This document shows positions 48,892 through 57,825 of a stretch of 64,000 nt of DNA, in pieces (position 1 is the first letter of the stretch; the number at the start of each line of letters is the position of its first letter). A program made the translations under genes and the position numbers. The notes below the pieces were generated by a model. It searched no databases and was not told the origin of the DNA. It saw only the letters and a program-made list of their open reading frames with translations. The DNA is from JANXQG01 sp964615095 (lineage in GTDB: Bacteria > Planctomycetota > Planctomycetia > Pirellulales > Thermoguttaceae): positions 1 through 64,000 of the forward strand of contig CAZTPX010000013.1 in the NCBI GenBank assembly GCA_964615095.1, given 5' to 3'.

Positions 48892-51800
48892 CTACCAGCG
48901 GAAGAACCGGTACGGGTTGTCGCTGAGGTTGAAGGCCTCCGTTTTCTGGTTCGAGGCGCCGGGGACGAAGCCGCGGTAGTCCGGGTGGTAGAGAGCTGCC
49001 ATGGGAGCCGCCCTCGGCGCCAGGAAAACGTCCTGGTCGGCTTTGAAGCTCGCGCCGCAGTTGGCCAGGAGCTGCGCGAGGCTGCGCGTCTGCCGCCAGC
49101 GCGTCAAACGGAAATAGGTCTGCTTGTCCGCGTTGAAGGCCGCCGGGTCGATCTGGCAGATCAACGCCGCGCCGCCGCCTGACCCGAACGAGACTCGGCC
49201 CAAGAGACCGTTCGCGCCCACGTGCAGCATACACCCTGCGAGCGGAGTATCCTTGACCACCCAGGCATCGCCGTCCGCCCGCCAGCGCAGGTCTGAGGCG
49301 CTCAGGCCGCGGGCCTCCGGCCAGGTGGGCGGATTGAGGGAACCGTGGAAACCGGAAACCTTCTCCAGGGTCACGCCCAGCGGACCGGCTGCGTCCTGGC
49401 GGGCCAGGAAGATCGCCTGCCCGCCGGCCGCGCACAGCGCCCGCGCCTTGCCCAGATTCACCTGGCCGTCCACGCCGACAATGAGCAGTTTCGTTTCCGG
49501 CGCAAGGCGGGTGCTCTTGCTGTAGGCGACGCCTAACCGATCCAGCAAAGCCGCGCCGGCCGCGCCGCCGACATAGACTACACTATTGTCGGCCCTGGGC
49601 GCCAGCGGCGCCGAGGCGACGTGCTTGACCAACTGCCGCCCGATCAGGTCGGCGGCCGGATCAACGGCGTAGTGATCTTCCAGGTCCAGCGTACACAGGG
49701 TCAAGCGGCCCTTGCCGTAGTCCAGTTCCATCAGCGGCGAGTAGGCCAGGTCAAACTCACCTTCCAGAATTGGCCGCCAGCCGCTCAGATGCGGTTTCTC
49801 CAGCGCCGCGCTGGACACCACGCCCCGGTTACCCCAGTGCCAGCCCAGCTCCGGCGAGCGCCAAGGGGGATTCTGCACGGCGACTTCCGGGTAAGGCTCG
49901 ACCAGCGTGCTCGTGCCGCTCCAGTTCCGCAGATCGGCGGCGTCCAGTCCCTGCACCACCGGGTTATCCGCCGAGACCGGGCAGATGCGCCGCGGAAGGT
50001 GCGCGGCGACGCGGAAGCCCAAGCGCTCGAACCACGCCGGGTCTTGCGCGCAGATCATGACGCGCGCCCCGTTGCGGACCAGCGCTTGCAGGTCGAAGGG
50101 CAAAGCCGGCTGATTGGCCGAGAAGGCCTCGCGGCCGATGACCAGCGTGGCCGGGGCGGCGCCCTGTCCGTTCCACGGCTTGACCGTCACGCCCATGGCC
50201 TGGAGCATTTTGGTCGTCTTGCCCAGCGGGTCGAAGACCGCCACCTGCACCCTTGCCGGCGCGGGCTTGGCGAAGACGCGGAAGGGGAAACTGTCCGTCT
50301 GCTTCACCGTGCCGATGGTCGTATCGAGGGTAATCAGGCAGTCCGCCTTCGCCCCGGTAACCTTGGGAGCGGTGAATTGGAAGGGAGTCAGTTTCGTTTC
50401 CCCAGCCGCCAGCTTCCCATGCCCTTGCCCGTGGGCGATCTCGGTGCTACCGCGCATCGCCTTCCACGAATAGGTGTAGTCCCGCTGGCTGCGCGTGTCG
50501 TTGAGCAGCGCGACTTGTTTTTGCACCGTTTGTCCCACCAGGAAACTGTGGTCCTTGGCCGTAAAAGCCTCGGCCGAGCCGGCGATATAGGCCAACGTCG
50601 GCCCATCCGCCGCCATCATGGCCTCACCCGCCGGGAAGATCTGCATGCCCTCTGGCTGGTAGGGCTTGATCAGGTTCTCGTCGAAGCCGGTCTGCGGGAA
50701 GGTGCCGCGGTCGCCCGGCTTGAAGGTGGGGGGTTTCTGGCTGAGCGGTGGGAACGGGGCCTTATCGCTGCGCCGCTTATTGTTGTATTCGTCCCAGCCC
50801 CACCCCGTGTCCCAGGGAGTCATGCCGCCGCTGATGCCCCACATCCGCCAACTTCGGTAAGTGTTGCGGATGAACAGCGCCTGAAGCTTCTGGTGCGCGG
50901 GGGCGTACACCAGCAGGGGTTCCTGGGGCCAGCCCGAGTACGTCTGGCCGCCGCGGAACGATTTGGCGATCATACCCCGGTAGCGGTCCGTCTCCAGCGC
51001 GTAGGCCTCCGGCCCCAAATAGATCGCGCAGTACTCGGTCATCAGCGGCTCGGTATCGCCGGATTGGCCCCAGCGCCCGCGCATGAGCGAGGCGCTCCAG
51101 GGGGTGCCAAATTCCACGCATTGCAGCGGCATATCGCCGGACTTGGCCCATTCACAGAGCCAGTCCTCCCGTTCCTGCAGCGGCTCGAAATTGAGGTAGC
51201 AGTTGATGCTATAGAGGTCGCCCAGGACGTCGCCGGAATAACTGAACAGCGGGCGCGTCGGGTCCTGCTGCTTGATCATAGCGATAGCCTCACGGACCAT
51301 GACGGCGGCCCTCTTGAACCCGGGCTCGGAAATGTCGCGCTGGCGGCCTATGTAGCGGGGGTCCAAATCCATGCCGCCGATGCCGAAGCGGTTGGGGTTG
51401 GTGCCCCAAAGAACGACGGAGGGGTGATTGCGGTAGGGGCGCATCGTTGCGGCCACGTCTGCCTGCCATTGCTTTTTACCGGCCGCGTCCCAGTTGTTGG
51501 GAGTGTTCGGCAGATGAATGAACTGCAGCAAACCGAGGTGGTCGGCGCAGTCGGCCCACATCTCGCGGAAGTCCGCCACCCCACGCTCCCCCGCCACATA
51601 GGGCCCGTGCGATACCATGTTCCATCCGGCGTACAGGAAGCCTTTGATGCTATTGCCGATGAGGAAGCGCGAGTCACCGGCGGCGCCTTCCAGCGCGGCG
51701 CCGGTTGGCCGCAAATGCATTTCGGTGCCGTTCATGAAGAAGTTGCGCCCCTCGATCCAGAACTCGCGGAAGCCGAAGCTCTGGGCAAACTCATCGTTGA

Positions 51801-53313
51801 GCCCGCCGCCTTTGGCCTCCAGCTTCAGTGTGTAGAGATTGGGCTGCTGGACATCCCATAGACGCGGATTGGCCCACGGCCAGGAAAGCGTCACCTTTTG
51901 CGGCGCGCTTTCGGGCACGCTGGCGTCGGCCTCAAAGGTCTTCTCCTCTTTGCCCTGCTCGTCCATCAAGTGGGCGATGAAGTGCGCCGGGCCCGCGGCC
52001 GCGCCGCTCAGTTCCACCTCGACCTTCAACTGCTTCTGCCGTGTCGAGGGCTGGATGAACACGTCGCTGATGTGCGCGCCTTGCGGCCGGCTGCACAGCA
52101 GCACATCCCCGACCAAGCCTTTCGTGTCCACACGGGTGCTCTCCACCTGGCCGCCGTTCTGACCGTATAAATCGATGAGGTCCACCCGGCTGGAATTCAG
52201 GGCGGCGGAAGCCGGCCCGCGACGCGAGGCCATCACTTGAATCCACAGCGTATCCTCACCGCCGGGGGTCGCGGCGCTGGTCAGATCGATTTCGCCCGAG
52301 GGCCAGGTGATCGCGCCGCATTTCTTGCCATTGACATAGACGATCGCATCGGTGCTGACCCGTTGCAGGGAGAGCAGCACGGCTCGGCCCGCCCAGGCCT
52401 GCGGCAGTTTGATCTTGCGCACATACCAGGCGCACCAGGTGCCTTCGCCGTTACCGAATCGCCGCCAAGCCGGGCCCTGGGCCGCACGGGACGCCAAGCT
52501 GGGCAACCCTTCGTGCGCTCGCCACGAACCCGGCACGTGCATGTAAGCCAATCCGCCGGAGGGCGCGGTTTCCGCCGGGTCCAGCATCGGCACAAATTGC
52601 CAGATGCCGTTGAGGCAGATCTCGCCACGTTTGCTGCTGGAGGCCTCGATAGGCTCCTGGCCCCAGGTGAGGTGCTCCGAAACGGGCAGCACGGCATCCT
52701 TCGGCGGCACATGGACTATCGTGCTCTCCGCCAAAATGCGAATATTCTCTACCTCCATGGTGCCCGTGGCCTCCCACAGGCTGGGCAGGATTTCTATCGC
52801 CGTCACATTCTCGGGAATCTGCATGTGGGTGCTGAGTTCTTTCCAATCCGAGTCCTGCTTGAGTTGGAGGACGCCTTTGCCGACCATCCCCTGGCTGGCC
52901 ACCAGGTGGAACTCAATGTCCGCACCCGCGTAGTCCTTGTTGGCGACTTTGAGATGAGTGGTCTTCACGAGCGCCATCACGGTGACAGCGGTCCACTTGG
53001 GGTTCAGGGAGAAGTGGTAGATCGGGCCTCCCCCGGCCGCGATGTTGTCGTTGGTAACGCGCAGCGCCTTGTGTCCATTGTCGGCTGTGACGATGCTGGC
53101 ATTGCCGCTGATGCCCCACCACACGGGCATCTGGCCGCGGGCGTTGGCCTTGTCGAAGTCGCCATCCGGGAACACGTTTTGTTGTTGGGCCGCCGGTGTG
53201 GCGGCAGCGGCCGCCGGCTGTGCCGGCAGCCTCTCGCCTGCCCACGCCATGGCCAGCATCAGACTGAAAATCGCTAAACCGGAATCTCGGTTGCCAAGAA
53301 TTTGTTCTTGCAT
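48892..53313 (-). CDS. Very large secreted GH2-like glycoside hydrolase
   Basis: A 1473-residue protein with a signal sequence (GLAIFSLMLAMAWAGERLPA). The N-terminal 200 residues form a carbohydrate-binding-like beta domain. A GH2 sugar-binding domain and jelly roll follow (ICLNGIWQFVPML, WAGRAVLLSLQRVSTDAIVY VNGK). A TIM barrel (GWNMVSHGPYVA, RPYRNHPSVVLWGTNP, VEFGTPWS) and an extended C-terminal part follow. At the usual acid/base position the GH2 N-E dipeptide reads N-P (WGTNPN), so normal catalysis is doubtful; Glu in VEFGTP may be the nucleophile. ATG 53313 is chosen for the signal sequence. A fragment of a related gene lies at 48158. Confidence 0.85.
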   Translation of the reverse strand: MQEQILGNRDSGLAIFSLMLAMAWAGERLPAQPAAAAATPAAQQQNVFPDGDFDKANARGQMPVWWGISGNASIVTADNGHKALRVTNDNIAAGGGPIYHFSLNPKWTAVTVMALVKTTHLKVANKDYAGADIEFHLVASQGMVGKGVLQLKQDSDWKELSTHMQIPENVTAIEILPSLWEATGTMEVENIRILAESTIVHVPPKDAVLPVSEHLTWGQEPIEASSSKRGEICLNGIWQFVPMLDPAETAPSGGLAYMHVPGSWRAHEGLPSLASRAAQGPAWRRFGNGEGTWCAWYVRKIKLPQAWAGRAVLLSLQRVSTDAIVYVNGKKCGAITWPSGEIDLTSAATPGGEDTLWIQVMASRRGPASAALNSSRVDLIDLYGQNGGQVESTRVDTKGLVGDVLLCSRPQGAHISDVFIQPSTRQKQLKVEVELSGAAAGPAHFIAHLMDEQGKEEKTFEADASVPESAPQKVTLSWPWANPRLWDVQQPNLYTLKLEAKGGGLNDEFAQSFGFREFWIEGRNFFMNGTEMHLRPTGAALEGAAGDSRFLIGNSIKGFLYAGWNMVSHGPYVAGERGVADFREMWADCADHLGLLQFIHLPNTPNNWDAAGKKQWQADVAATMRPYRNHPSVVLWGTNPNRFGIGGMDLDPRYIGRQRDISEPGFKRAAVMVREAIAMIKQQDPTRPLFSYSGDVLGDLYSINCYLNFEPLQEREDWLCEWAKSGDMPLQCVEFGTPWSASLMRGRWGQSGDTEPLMTEYCAIYLGPEAYALETDRYRGMIAKSFRGGQTYSGWPQEPLLVYAPAHQKLQALFIRNTYRSWRMWGISGGMTPWDTGWGWDEYNNKRRSDKAPFPPLSQKPPTFKPGDRGTFPQTGFDENLIKPYQPEGMQIFPAGEAMMAADGPTLAYIAGSAEAFTAKDHSFLVGQTVQKQVALLNDTRSQRDYTYSWKAMRGSTEIAHGQGHGKLAAGETKLTPFQFTAPKVTGAKADCLITLDTTIGTVKQTDSFPFRVFAKPAPARVQVAVFDPLGKTTKMLQAMGVTVKPWNGQGAAPATLVIGREAFSANQPALPFDLQALVRNGARVMICAQDPAWFERLGFRVAAHLPRRICPVSADNPVVQGLDAADLRNWSGTSTLVEPYPEVAVQNPPWRSPELGWHWGNRGVVSSAALEKPHLSGWRPILEGEFDLAYSPLMELDYGKGRLTLCTLDLEDHYAVDPAADLIGRQLVKHVASAPLAPRADNSVVYVGGAAGAALLDRLGVAYSKSTRLAPETKLLIVGVDGQVNLGKARALCAAGGQAIFLARQDAAGPLGVTLEKVSGFHGSLNPPTWPEARGLSASDLRWRADGDAWVVKDTPLAGCMLHVGANGLLGRVSFGSGGGAALICQIDPAAFNADKQTYFRLTRWRQTRSLAQLLANCGASFKADQDVFLAPRAAPMAALYHPDYRGFVPGASNQKTEAFNLSDNPYRFFRW

Positions 53314-53483
53314 TGCTAAGAACTCGTTTGTGTGCGCCGTGCGTACTGAGCGCTGCGCGGGTGGCGGAGAATTGATTGTTAGGCTCAGGGTAAGAAATTT
53401 CAATTGCCCTCACGGTCCCCGATTGTAGTCGAGGAGCAGGGGGTTAGCAAGAAGGCAGGATAGGAGGGCAGGATAGGACAAAG

Positions 53484-53615
53484 AACGACCAGTTGGTCAA
53501 GGTCGCTCCGTTGCCGGCGATGATCGGCGACTGGGATGCCTTCCTGAAGAGCGCGATGCCGGAAGAGGAACTGAGGGACATCCGCCGGAGTCGAAACGGG
53601 GATGCAGCTTCTTGA
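53484..53615 (+). pseudogene. C-terminal remnant of a REP-associated tyrosine transposase
   Basis: This stretch reads NDQLVKVAPLPAMIGDWDAF LKSAMPEEELRDIRRSRNGD AAS before TGA. The LVKVAPLLAxIGDWxxFL and EEExLRxLRRxxRTGRPLG course is what I know from the C-terminus of REP-associated Y1 transposases (IS200/IS605-like). The catalytic domain with HUH and Tyr is absent, and the last part is cut off. It indicates that such an element once was here, in the 531-bp gap (53314-53844) with no other gene. Confidence 0.6.
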
Positions 53616-53844
53616 ATGTAAACGAAAAAATGACGAAGTGCTGCGTTGTCGAGGGTGGCTGGGGCATTCGGGCACCATGTACTCATGGTCGGCGATCCCC
53701 CGGCCACCCCGTTCATTTCTTCCGAACGCTCTTGAAAAATTCCGCGGCGATTTGAACAATAGCCCTCGGCATGGTACACTCAGTCTCTCTGTGGGCGGGC
53801 AAAGGGCCCGCCAGACCGAACCCAGCACAAGAAAGAAAAACCCC

Positions 53845-54918
53845 ATGATGCGAACTCACCTGACACTGGCTGCTTTGCTGTTTCTCCTTTCGGCCACCGC
53901 CGCGCCGCTGAGCGCCCAGGTCCCCGAAGACCTGGCCCAGCCCAAGAAGTTCCGTGCCCTGCGGATTTCCAGTACGGATCCCCGCTTCCAGAATGGCGAC
54001 TCCCGTCCGATCGCGCCGGGCGCGACGCTGGAACTCGGAAAAATCGCGGGACACGGGCGGATTACGCACGTCTGGTTCACGATCGCCGGCCAGTCGGAGG
54101 ACCATCTCCGCGAACTGGTCTTCCGCATCTACTGGGACGGGGCCGAGAAGCCGGCGGTGGAATCGCCGCTGGGCGACTTTTTCGGCCTGGGTTTCGGCCG
54201 CTACGTCGAGTTCCATAGCGCGCCCATCGCCATCGGCGGAGTCAAGGCGATGAACTGCTACTGGCCGATGCCCTTTGCCAAGGGCGCCCGGCTGACCATG
54301 ACCAACGAAGGCAGCAAGCCGGTGTCCAGTTGCTACTTCAATATCGACTACCGCCTGGACGACGAACCAGCAGCGGACGTCCGCTACTTCCACACGCAGT
54401 ACCGGCAGGCATTCCCCGTGCCCAAGGGCCGCGACTATCCGATCCTGGAGACGGTCGGCCAAGGGCATTTCGTGGGCACGTTCCTGAGCGTGATGGCCAA
54501 TAGCGACGGTTGGTGGGGCGAAGGGAACGACAAGTTCTACGTCGACGGCGCGGCGAAGCCGACCATCGAGGGCACCGGCAGCGAAGATTACTTCTGCGGC
54601 GCGTGGGACTTCCAGCACGCCTTCTCGAACCCGTACAACGGCGTGCCGCTCTACACGAATCCTGAGAAGGGCGGCGAGAAGCGCGGCATCCTCAACACCT
54701 GCTACCGCTGGCACATTCTCGATCCGGTTCCCTTCACCAAGTCCTTGCGGCTGACGATCGAGCACGGCGCGAACGGCCCGAACGACGATCGCCATCCGCT
54801 GCGCAACCACTACTCCAGCGTGGCCTATTATTATCTCGATCGCAGCGAGGGCGACGGTCCCGCCTTGCCCGCCTATAAGGACCGCGTACCCCACTTGTTG
54901 CCGCTGCCGCAGAAATAA
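53845..54918 (+). CDS. GH172 family (DUF2961) glycoside hydrolase
   Basis: A 357-residue protein with a signal peptide (HLTLAALLFLLSATAAPLSA). The family pattern is complete: RISSTDPRFQNGDSRPIAPG, IYWDGAEKPAVESPLGDFFG, FNIDYRLDDE, and IEGTGSEDYFCGAWDFQHAF, which carries the catalytic Glu. GH172 enzymes act on fructofuranose- or arabinofuranose-containing polysaccharides. Secretion suggests use of external glycans. ATG 53845 is chosen after the AAGAAAGAAA stretch. The neighbouring decayed gene was probably also a glycosidase, so this was a small glycan-use cluster. Confidence 0.92.
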   Translation: MMRTHLTLAALLFLLSATAAPLSAQVPEDLAQPKKFRALRISSTDPRFQNGDSRPIAPGATLELGKIAGHGRITHVWFTIAGQSEDHLRELVFRIYWDGAEKPAVESPLGDFFGLGFGRYVEFHSAPIAIGGVKAMNCYWPMPFAKGARLTMTNEGSKPVSSCYFNIDYRLDDEPAADVRYFHTQYRQAFPVPKGRDYPILETVGQGHFVGTFLSVMANSDGWWGEGNDKFYVDGAAKPTIEGTGSEDYFCGAWDFQHAFSNPYNGVPLYTNPEKGGEKRGILNTCYRWHILDPVPFTKSLRLTIEHGANGPNDDRHPLRNHYSSVAYYYLDRSEGDGPALPAYKDRVPHLLPLPQK

Positions 54919-54947
54919 CATCTTCAGCCCAAAAGGAGCCATGCTCA

Positions 54948-55597
54948 ATGACGATCGTGCATCTGTGGGCTTGCCTGGCTGTGGTTGCCTTTGCCATGGC
55001 CACGCCCGCGGAAGCGGCGCAAACCGCTGATGCGGCGGCAGGCCCCGCGGGCATCGATCGCTGGCGCCTAGGCGAGCCGCGCGGCATCGTCTGGGACGTG
55101 GCCGCCGACCGCCGCCTCCCGCACGACGACCACCTGGAGATGAGCGGGCAGAAGGTCTCTTTCATCGTCCACTATGGCGCCGACGCCAACGGGAACCTGA
55201 AACTCCGCCGCGAGGTGATCTGGCCCATGCTGCGCACCAGGCCGCGCGAGGTGCGCGGTTACCTGCGGCGGACCTACGCCGCCGACGTGCAGCCGCAACT
55301 TCGCGCCGACGGCCGGGCGGTTACGCCCGGACGACTGGCACGCATCACCTTCGACGGGCGGCTGGGCATTCAACATCAGCCCGGCGGTCCGCTGGAGATT
55401 TGCCGTTCGCTCTTTCGTCCTGGTGCAACCCGCGTCTTCCGCGGGCTTGGCCCGGCATGTGTCTGCGGCATGTGAAGGCCTTCGGCCGCGACTTTGATCT
55501 GGAGGTGCGCCGCACCCGCCAAAAAGTGACTGTGGCGCTACAGATCAGCGGCAAGACGCTCGTCTTCGCGCCCGATACGGAAATCGTGCTGCCCTGA
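54948..55597 (+). pseudogene. Glycosidase gene with a large internal deletion and frameshift
   Basis: The 5' part has a signal peptide and reads WRLGEPRGIVWDVAADRRLP, HDDHLEMSGQKVSFIVHYGA and LEICRSLF, as at the N-terminus of long secreted glycosidases of the six-hairpin type. Then the frame changes. From about 55465 another frame gives HVKAFGRDFDLEVRRTRQKV TVALQISGKTLVFAPDTEIV, a C-terminal beta-sandwich end, stopping at 55597. The catalytic (alpha/alpha)6 domain is missing, so the gene is dead. The break lies near 55415-55480, where there are short GCGGGC-like repeats. Confidence 0.7.
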
Positions 55598-55669
55598 CGT
55601 GCCGCGCGCGTAGTTATGGTATCCAGACTTGGTGGATGGCGTCTCTTACCCTTCAAGCCACCCCGCGGC

Positions 55670-56572
55670 TTACGGCGACAGGCGGTTGCGGATATCCTCC
55701 TGCAAGCTGTGCGTGAGCGACTGAAGCTGCTCGACGGTCATCGCGCGCAGCTCCTGCTCATCGCTGACGGGAACGCGGAGGATGCCTTGAAGCGATTGTA
55801 TCCTCTCGATTCTGTCATTGATCTCACCCTTGATCTCGCCTTCGCGCTGGCCTTCGCGAAAGGCGGCGTTGAGTTGCCATTGCCGATCGCGAATCGCTTT
55901 TTCTCGTGCGTCGTACATCGCTTTGTCCTCCGTTATTTCTGCAATCCGGGCAAGCGTTTCCGTGGCCTGCCGTATGGCCGGCTGCGGCAGCAAATCCAGC
56001 AGGGCCGCGGACTCGTACTCGTGGGCATGCAAAAGCCAGTACAGCCAGCAGTCCAACGTACCGGCCGTGGCCAGTTCAGACTCTCTTAGATTATACCTTC
56101 CCAGTTCCAGCGTGTGAATCTCCAGCGTTCCCGCCAAAATCCGCCCCGATTGGGCGTCGGCCAGGCGAAAGGCATGGTGGACCCGGGTGGCGTCCGGCCA
56201 AAGAATGCCGTTCAGCAGGCAGATCGAAGAGACGGGATGCAGGCCCGCGTAACCCTCTCCGGCCTTAAGCTGGCCCGCGTAGAGTTCGCAACCGTAAAAG
56301 ACGATGCGCTGCACCAGGCCCTCGAAAATCGCCAACTGCATCTCGATGTCATAGATCGCCCCCGCGCGATCGACCGCCTTGACGTCGAGAATCGACAGCT
56401 TGTCCTCCTCGAAATCCTTAAGGTTGTAGGGGTTTTCCAGGGTAACCTCGACGAGCGGCGACGTCGGCTGGAGAATCGCGTTTAGCAAACTGATCAAGGC
56501 CACGCGGTTCTCCGCGGTTCCGAAGGTCTTTTTGAAGGCGAAATCATTGATGGGGCGGATTCCAAGCGGCAT
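55670..56572 (-). CDS. Rpn family (PD-(D/E)XK) recombination-promoting nuclease/putative transposase
   Basis: A 300-residue protein. The Rpn pattern is visible: IRPINDFAFKKTFGTAENRV at the start, DFEEDKLSILDVKAVDRAGA IYDIEMQLA (Asp and Glu of the PD-(D/E)XK core, with Q in the motif Q-x-x), and IVFYGCELYAGQLKAGEGY. A helical C-terminal part ends in EGQREGEIKGEINDRIER. Members promote RecA-independent recombination and are abundant in genomes with many mobile genes. It is solitary and points away from the PIN/SLATT pair. Confidence 0.88.
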   Translation of the reverse strand: MPLGIRPINDFAFKKTFGTAENRVALISLLNAILQPTSPLVEVTLENPYNLKDFEEDKLSILDVKAVDRAGAIYDIEMQLAIFEGLVQRIVFYGCELYAGQLKAGEGYAGLHPVSSICLLNGILWPDATRVHHAFRLADAQSGRILAGTLEIHTLELGRYNLRESELATAGTLDCWLYWLLHAHEYESAALLDLLPQPAIRQATETLARIAEITEDKAMYDAREKAIRDRQWQLNAAFREGQREGEIKGEINDRIERIQSLQGILRVPVSDEQELRAMTVEQLQSLTHSLQEDIRNRLSP

Positions 56573-56768
56573 GGCGGTCTGGCGGCAAGGGATTAAATAC
56601 TGGGTCGTCTCTGAATCACCGTACTATACCCGATTTGTTGCACATGGTCACGTGCCGCCGGTATCCGGGTTGCGTCGGCAGATTCCATCGTGCTTGGCGA
56701 AGTGGAAACTGCCCGGCTGGCCCCACGTCCCGACTCCCACGATTTATCTCCCGACCGGTGAACGAAGG

Positions 56769-57227
56769 TTACCCGAACCACTCCGCTTCCATCATCAACC
56801 GTAGCCATTCCCGATGTTCTGCGGCAAGAACCTGCTCCGATTGCTTCAGCAGAGCCGAAATTACGCTCGAATCAGCACCCTGCCGAAGCCGTTCGGAAAT
56901 GTGCGATAGACCCGTTGCAACACTGTGGAACCGGGAATAGTTTCTGGCAAATTCGTAAGCGCCCCGCAAAATACGGACGCCCGCGCCGACTGCCGGTAAG
57001 GCGGCTGCCAAGAAAATGAGGATCAGCCCAATGGCCTCAGGCTTGTCGCGCAACTCGTTCATGGCCTCGTAGGTGAAGTGCCCAAACGCAGCCAGCACGC
57101 TGAAGAGAAAGAAGCTGGGACCAACCAACAAGGTTGATCGCTCCAAGGATGCGTTGCTGCGTGCCCGTTGCGTTGCGTAGGCAAGCTGCGGCTCCAACCG
57201 CTCGCGGACGTAGTAGTCGACGATCAT
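56769..57227 (-). CDS. SLATT-like two-helix membrane protein
   Basis: A 152-residue protein. A polar helix of 30 residues (RLEPQLAYATQRARSNASLE) precedes two membrane segments, SFFLFSVLAAFGHFTYEA and AIGLILIFLAAALPAVGAGV. A C-terminal helical part (HSVATGLSHISERLRQGADS) ends in EHREWLRLMMEAEW. This is the layout of SLATT domains, pore-like effectors linked to nucleotide-signalling or other sensors in predicted defence systems. The ATG at 57227 overlaps the stop of the PIN-like gene (ATGA), so the two proteins are translated together. A second ATG three codons upstream is also possible. Recognition is by eye; no sensor gene other than the PIN-like one is seen. Confidence 0.65.
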   Translation of the reverse strand: MIVDYYVRERLEPQLAYATQRARSNASLERSTLLVGPSFFLFSVLAAFGHFTYEAMNELRDKPEAIGLILIFLAAALPAVGAGVRILRGAYEFARNYSRFHSVATGLSHISERLRQGADSSVISALLKQSEQVLAAEHREWLRLMMEAEWFG

Positions 57228-57511
57228 ATCTGGCATCTGCGTTGGCGCGGGCTCCCAGCGACTTCGGCGGGCAGATACCCAAGCTCATCGGTCACTGACG
57301 AAAGACACTTAAGATGTTCGGTGACATAGCCGTCTGCCTTGGCAAAGTCCGACACTTCCCGATAGATTACCGCAATTTCCTCGATATGCGCCGGGCTGTA
57401 AGGGAATCGGTACCCCTTGAGTTTTGCCTTTTCGAGCACAGGCAGCAGGCTATGCGTCGGGTCCTTCACGATTAGCGTGATGACGTTATGGTCAAGGCAA
57501 ACGTGATTCAT
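57224..57511 (-). CDS. Short PIN-like protein, possibly truncated
   Basis: A 95-residue protein starting MNHVCLDHNVITLIVKDPTH. The CLDHN Asp and SPAHIEEIA Glu pair fit the first two acidic residues of a PIN-like nuclease, and the sentence-like order (LDxN, then YRFPYSPAHIEEIA, then LSSVTDELGYLP) is that of larger PIN-like proteins of about 300-400 residues. Here the protein ends soon after YLPAEVAG, without the last acidic residues. It may thus be a real short partner or a truncated gene fused to a SLATT-like gene. It is the first gene of the pair. Confidence 0.6.
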   Translation of the reverse strand: MNHVCLDHNVITLIVKDPTHSLLPVLEKAKLKGYRFPYSPAHIEEIAVIYREVSDFAKADGYVTEHLKCLSSVTDELGYLPAEVAGSPRQRRCQI

Positions 57512-57825
57512 CTAGGGAGGGGGCAGAAAGCAGGGTTACTACGTGAAGGGAAAGACGGCGGCGCTAATAAGACACCCAACGATGGCACTTGGTTCACGTA
57601 GCGGCAAATTTCGCCCCGGCCAGTTCCGAAACCTTGCGCCTAGTACTGCGTGCCGACTGCGAGTGCGAGGCAGAAAATGGACAGGAAAGCTGCTACGAAT
57701 CACTCTGCCATTCGGCGTAGCAGTTTTCACCCGTCTCCTGGCCGTCGACGCGACAATCGCTTAATAATTTAGCAGAGTCTCATATCATGCTGCCGACGGG
57801 CCGGAAGTAACGGATTTCACTGCCG
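57512..57825. other. 314-bp spacer upstream of the PIN/SLATT pair
   Basis: No gene is supported. It holds the promoter of the minus-strand pair and the 3' side of the DksA/TraR gene. I saw no repeat shared with other parts of the window. Confidence 0.4.
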
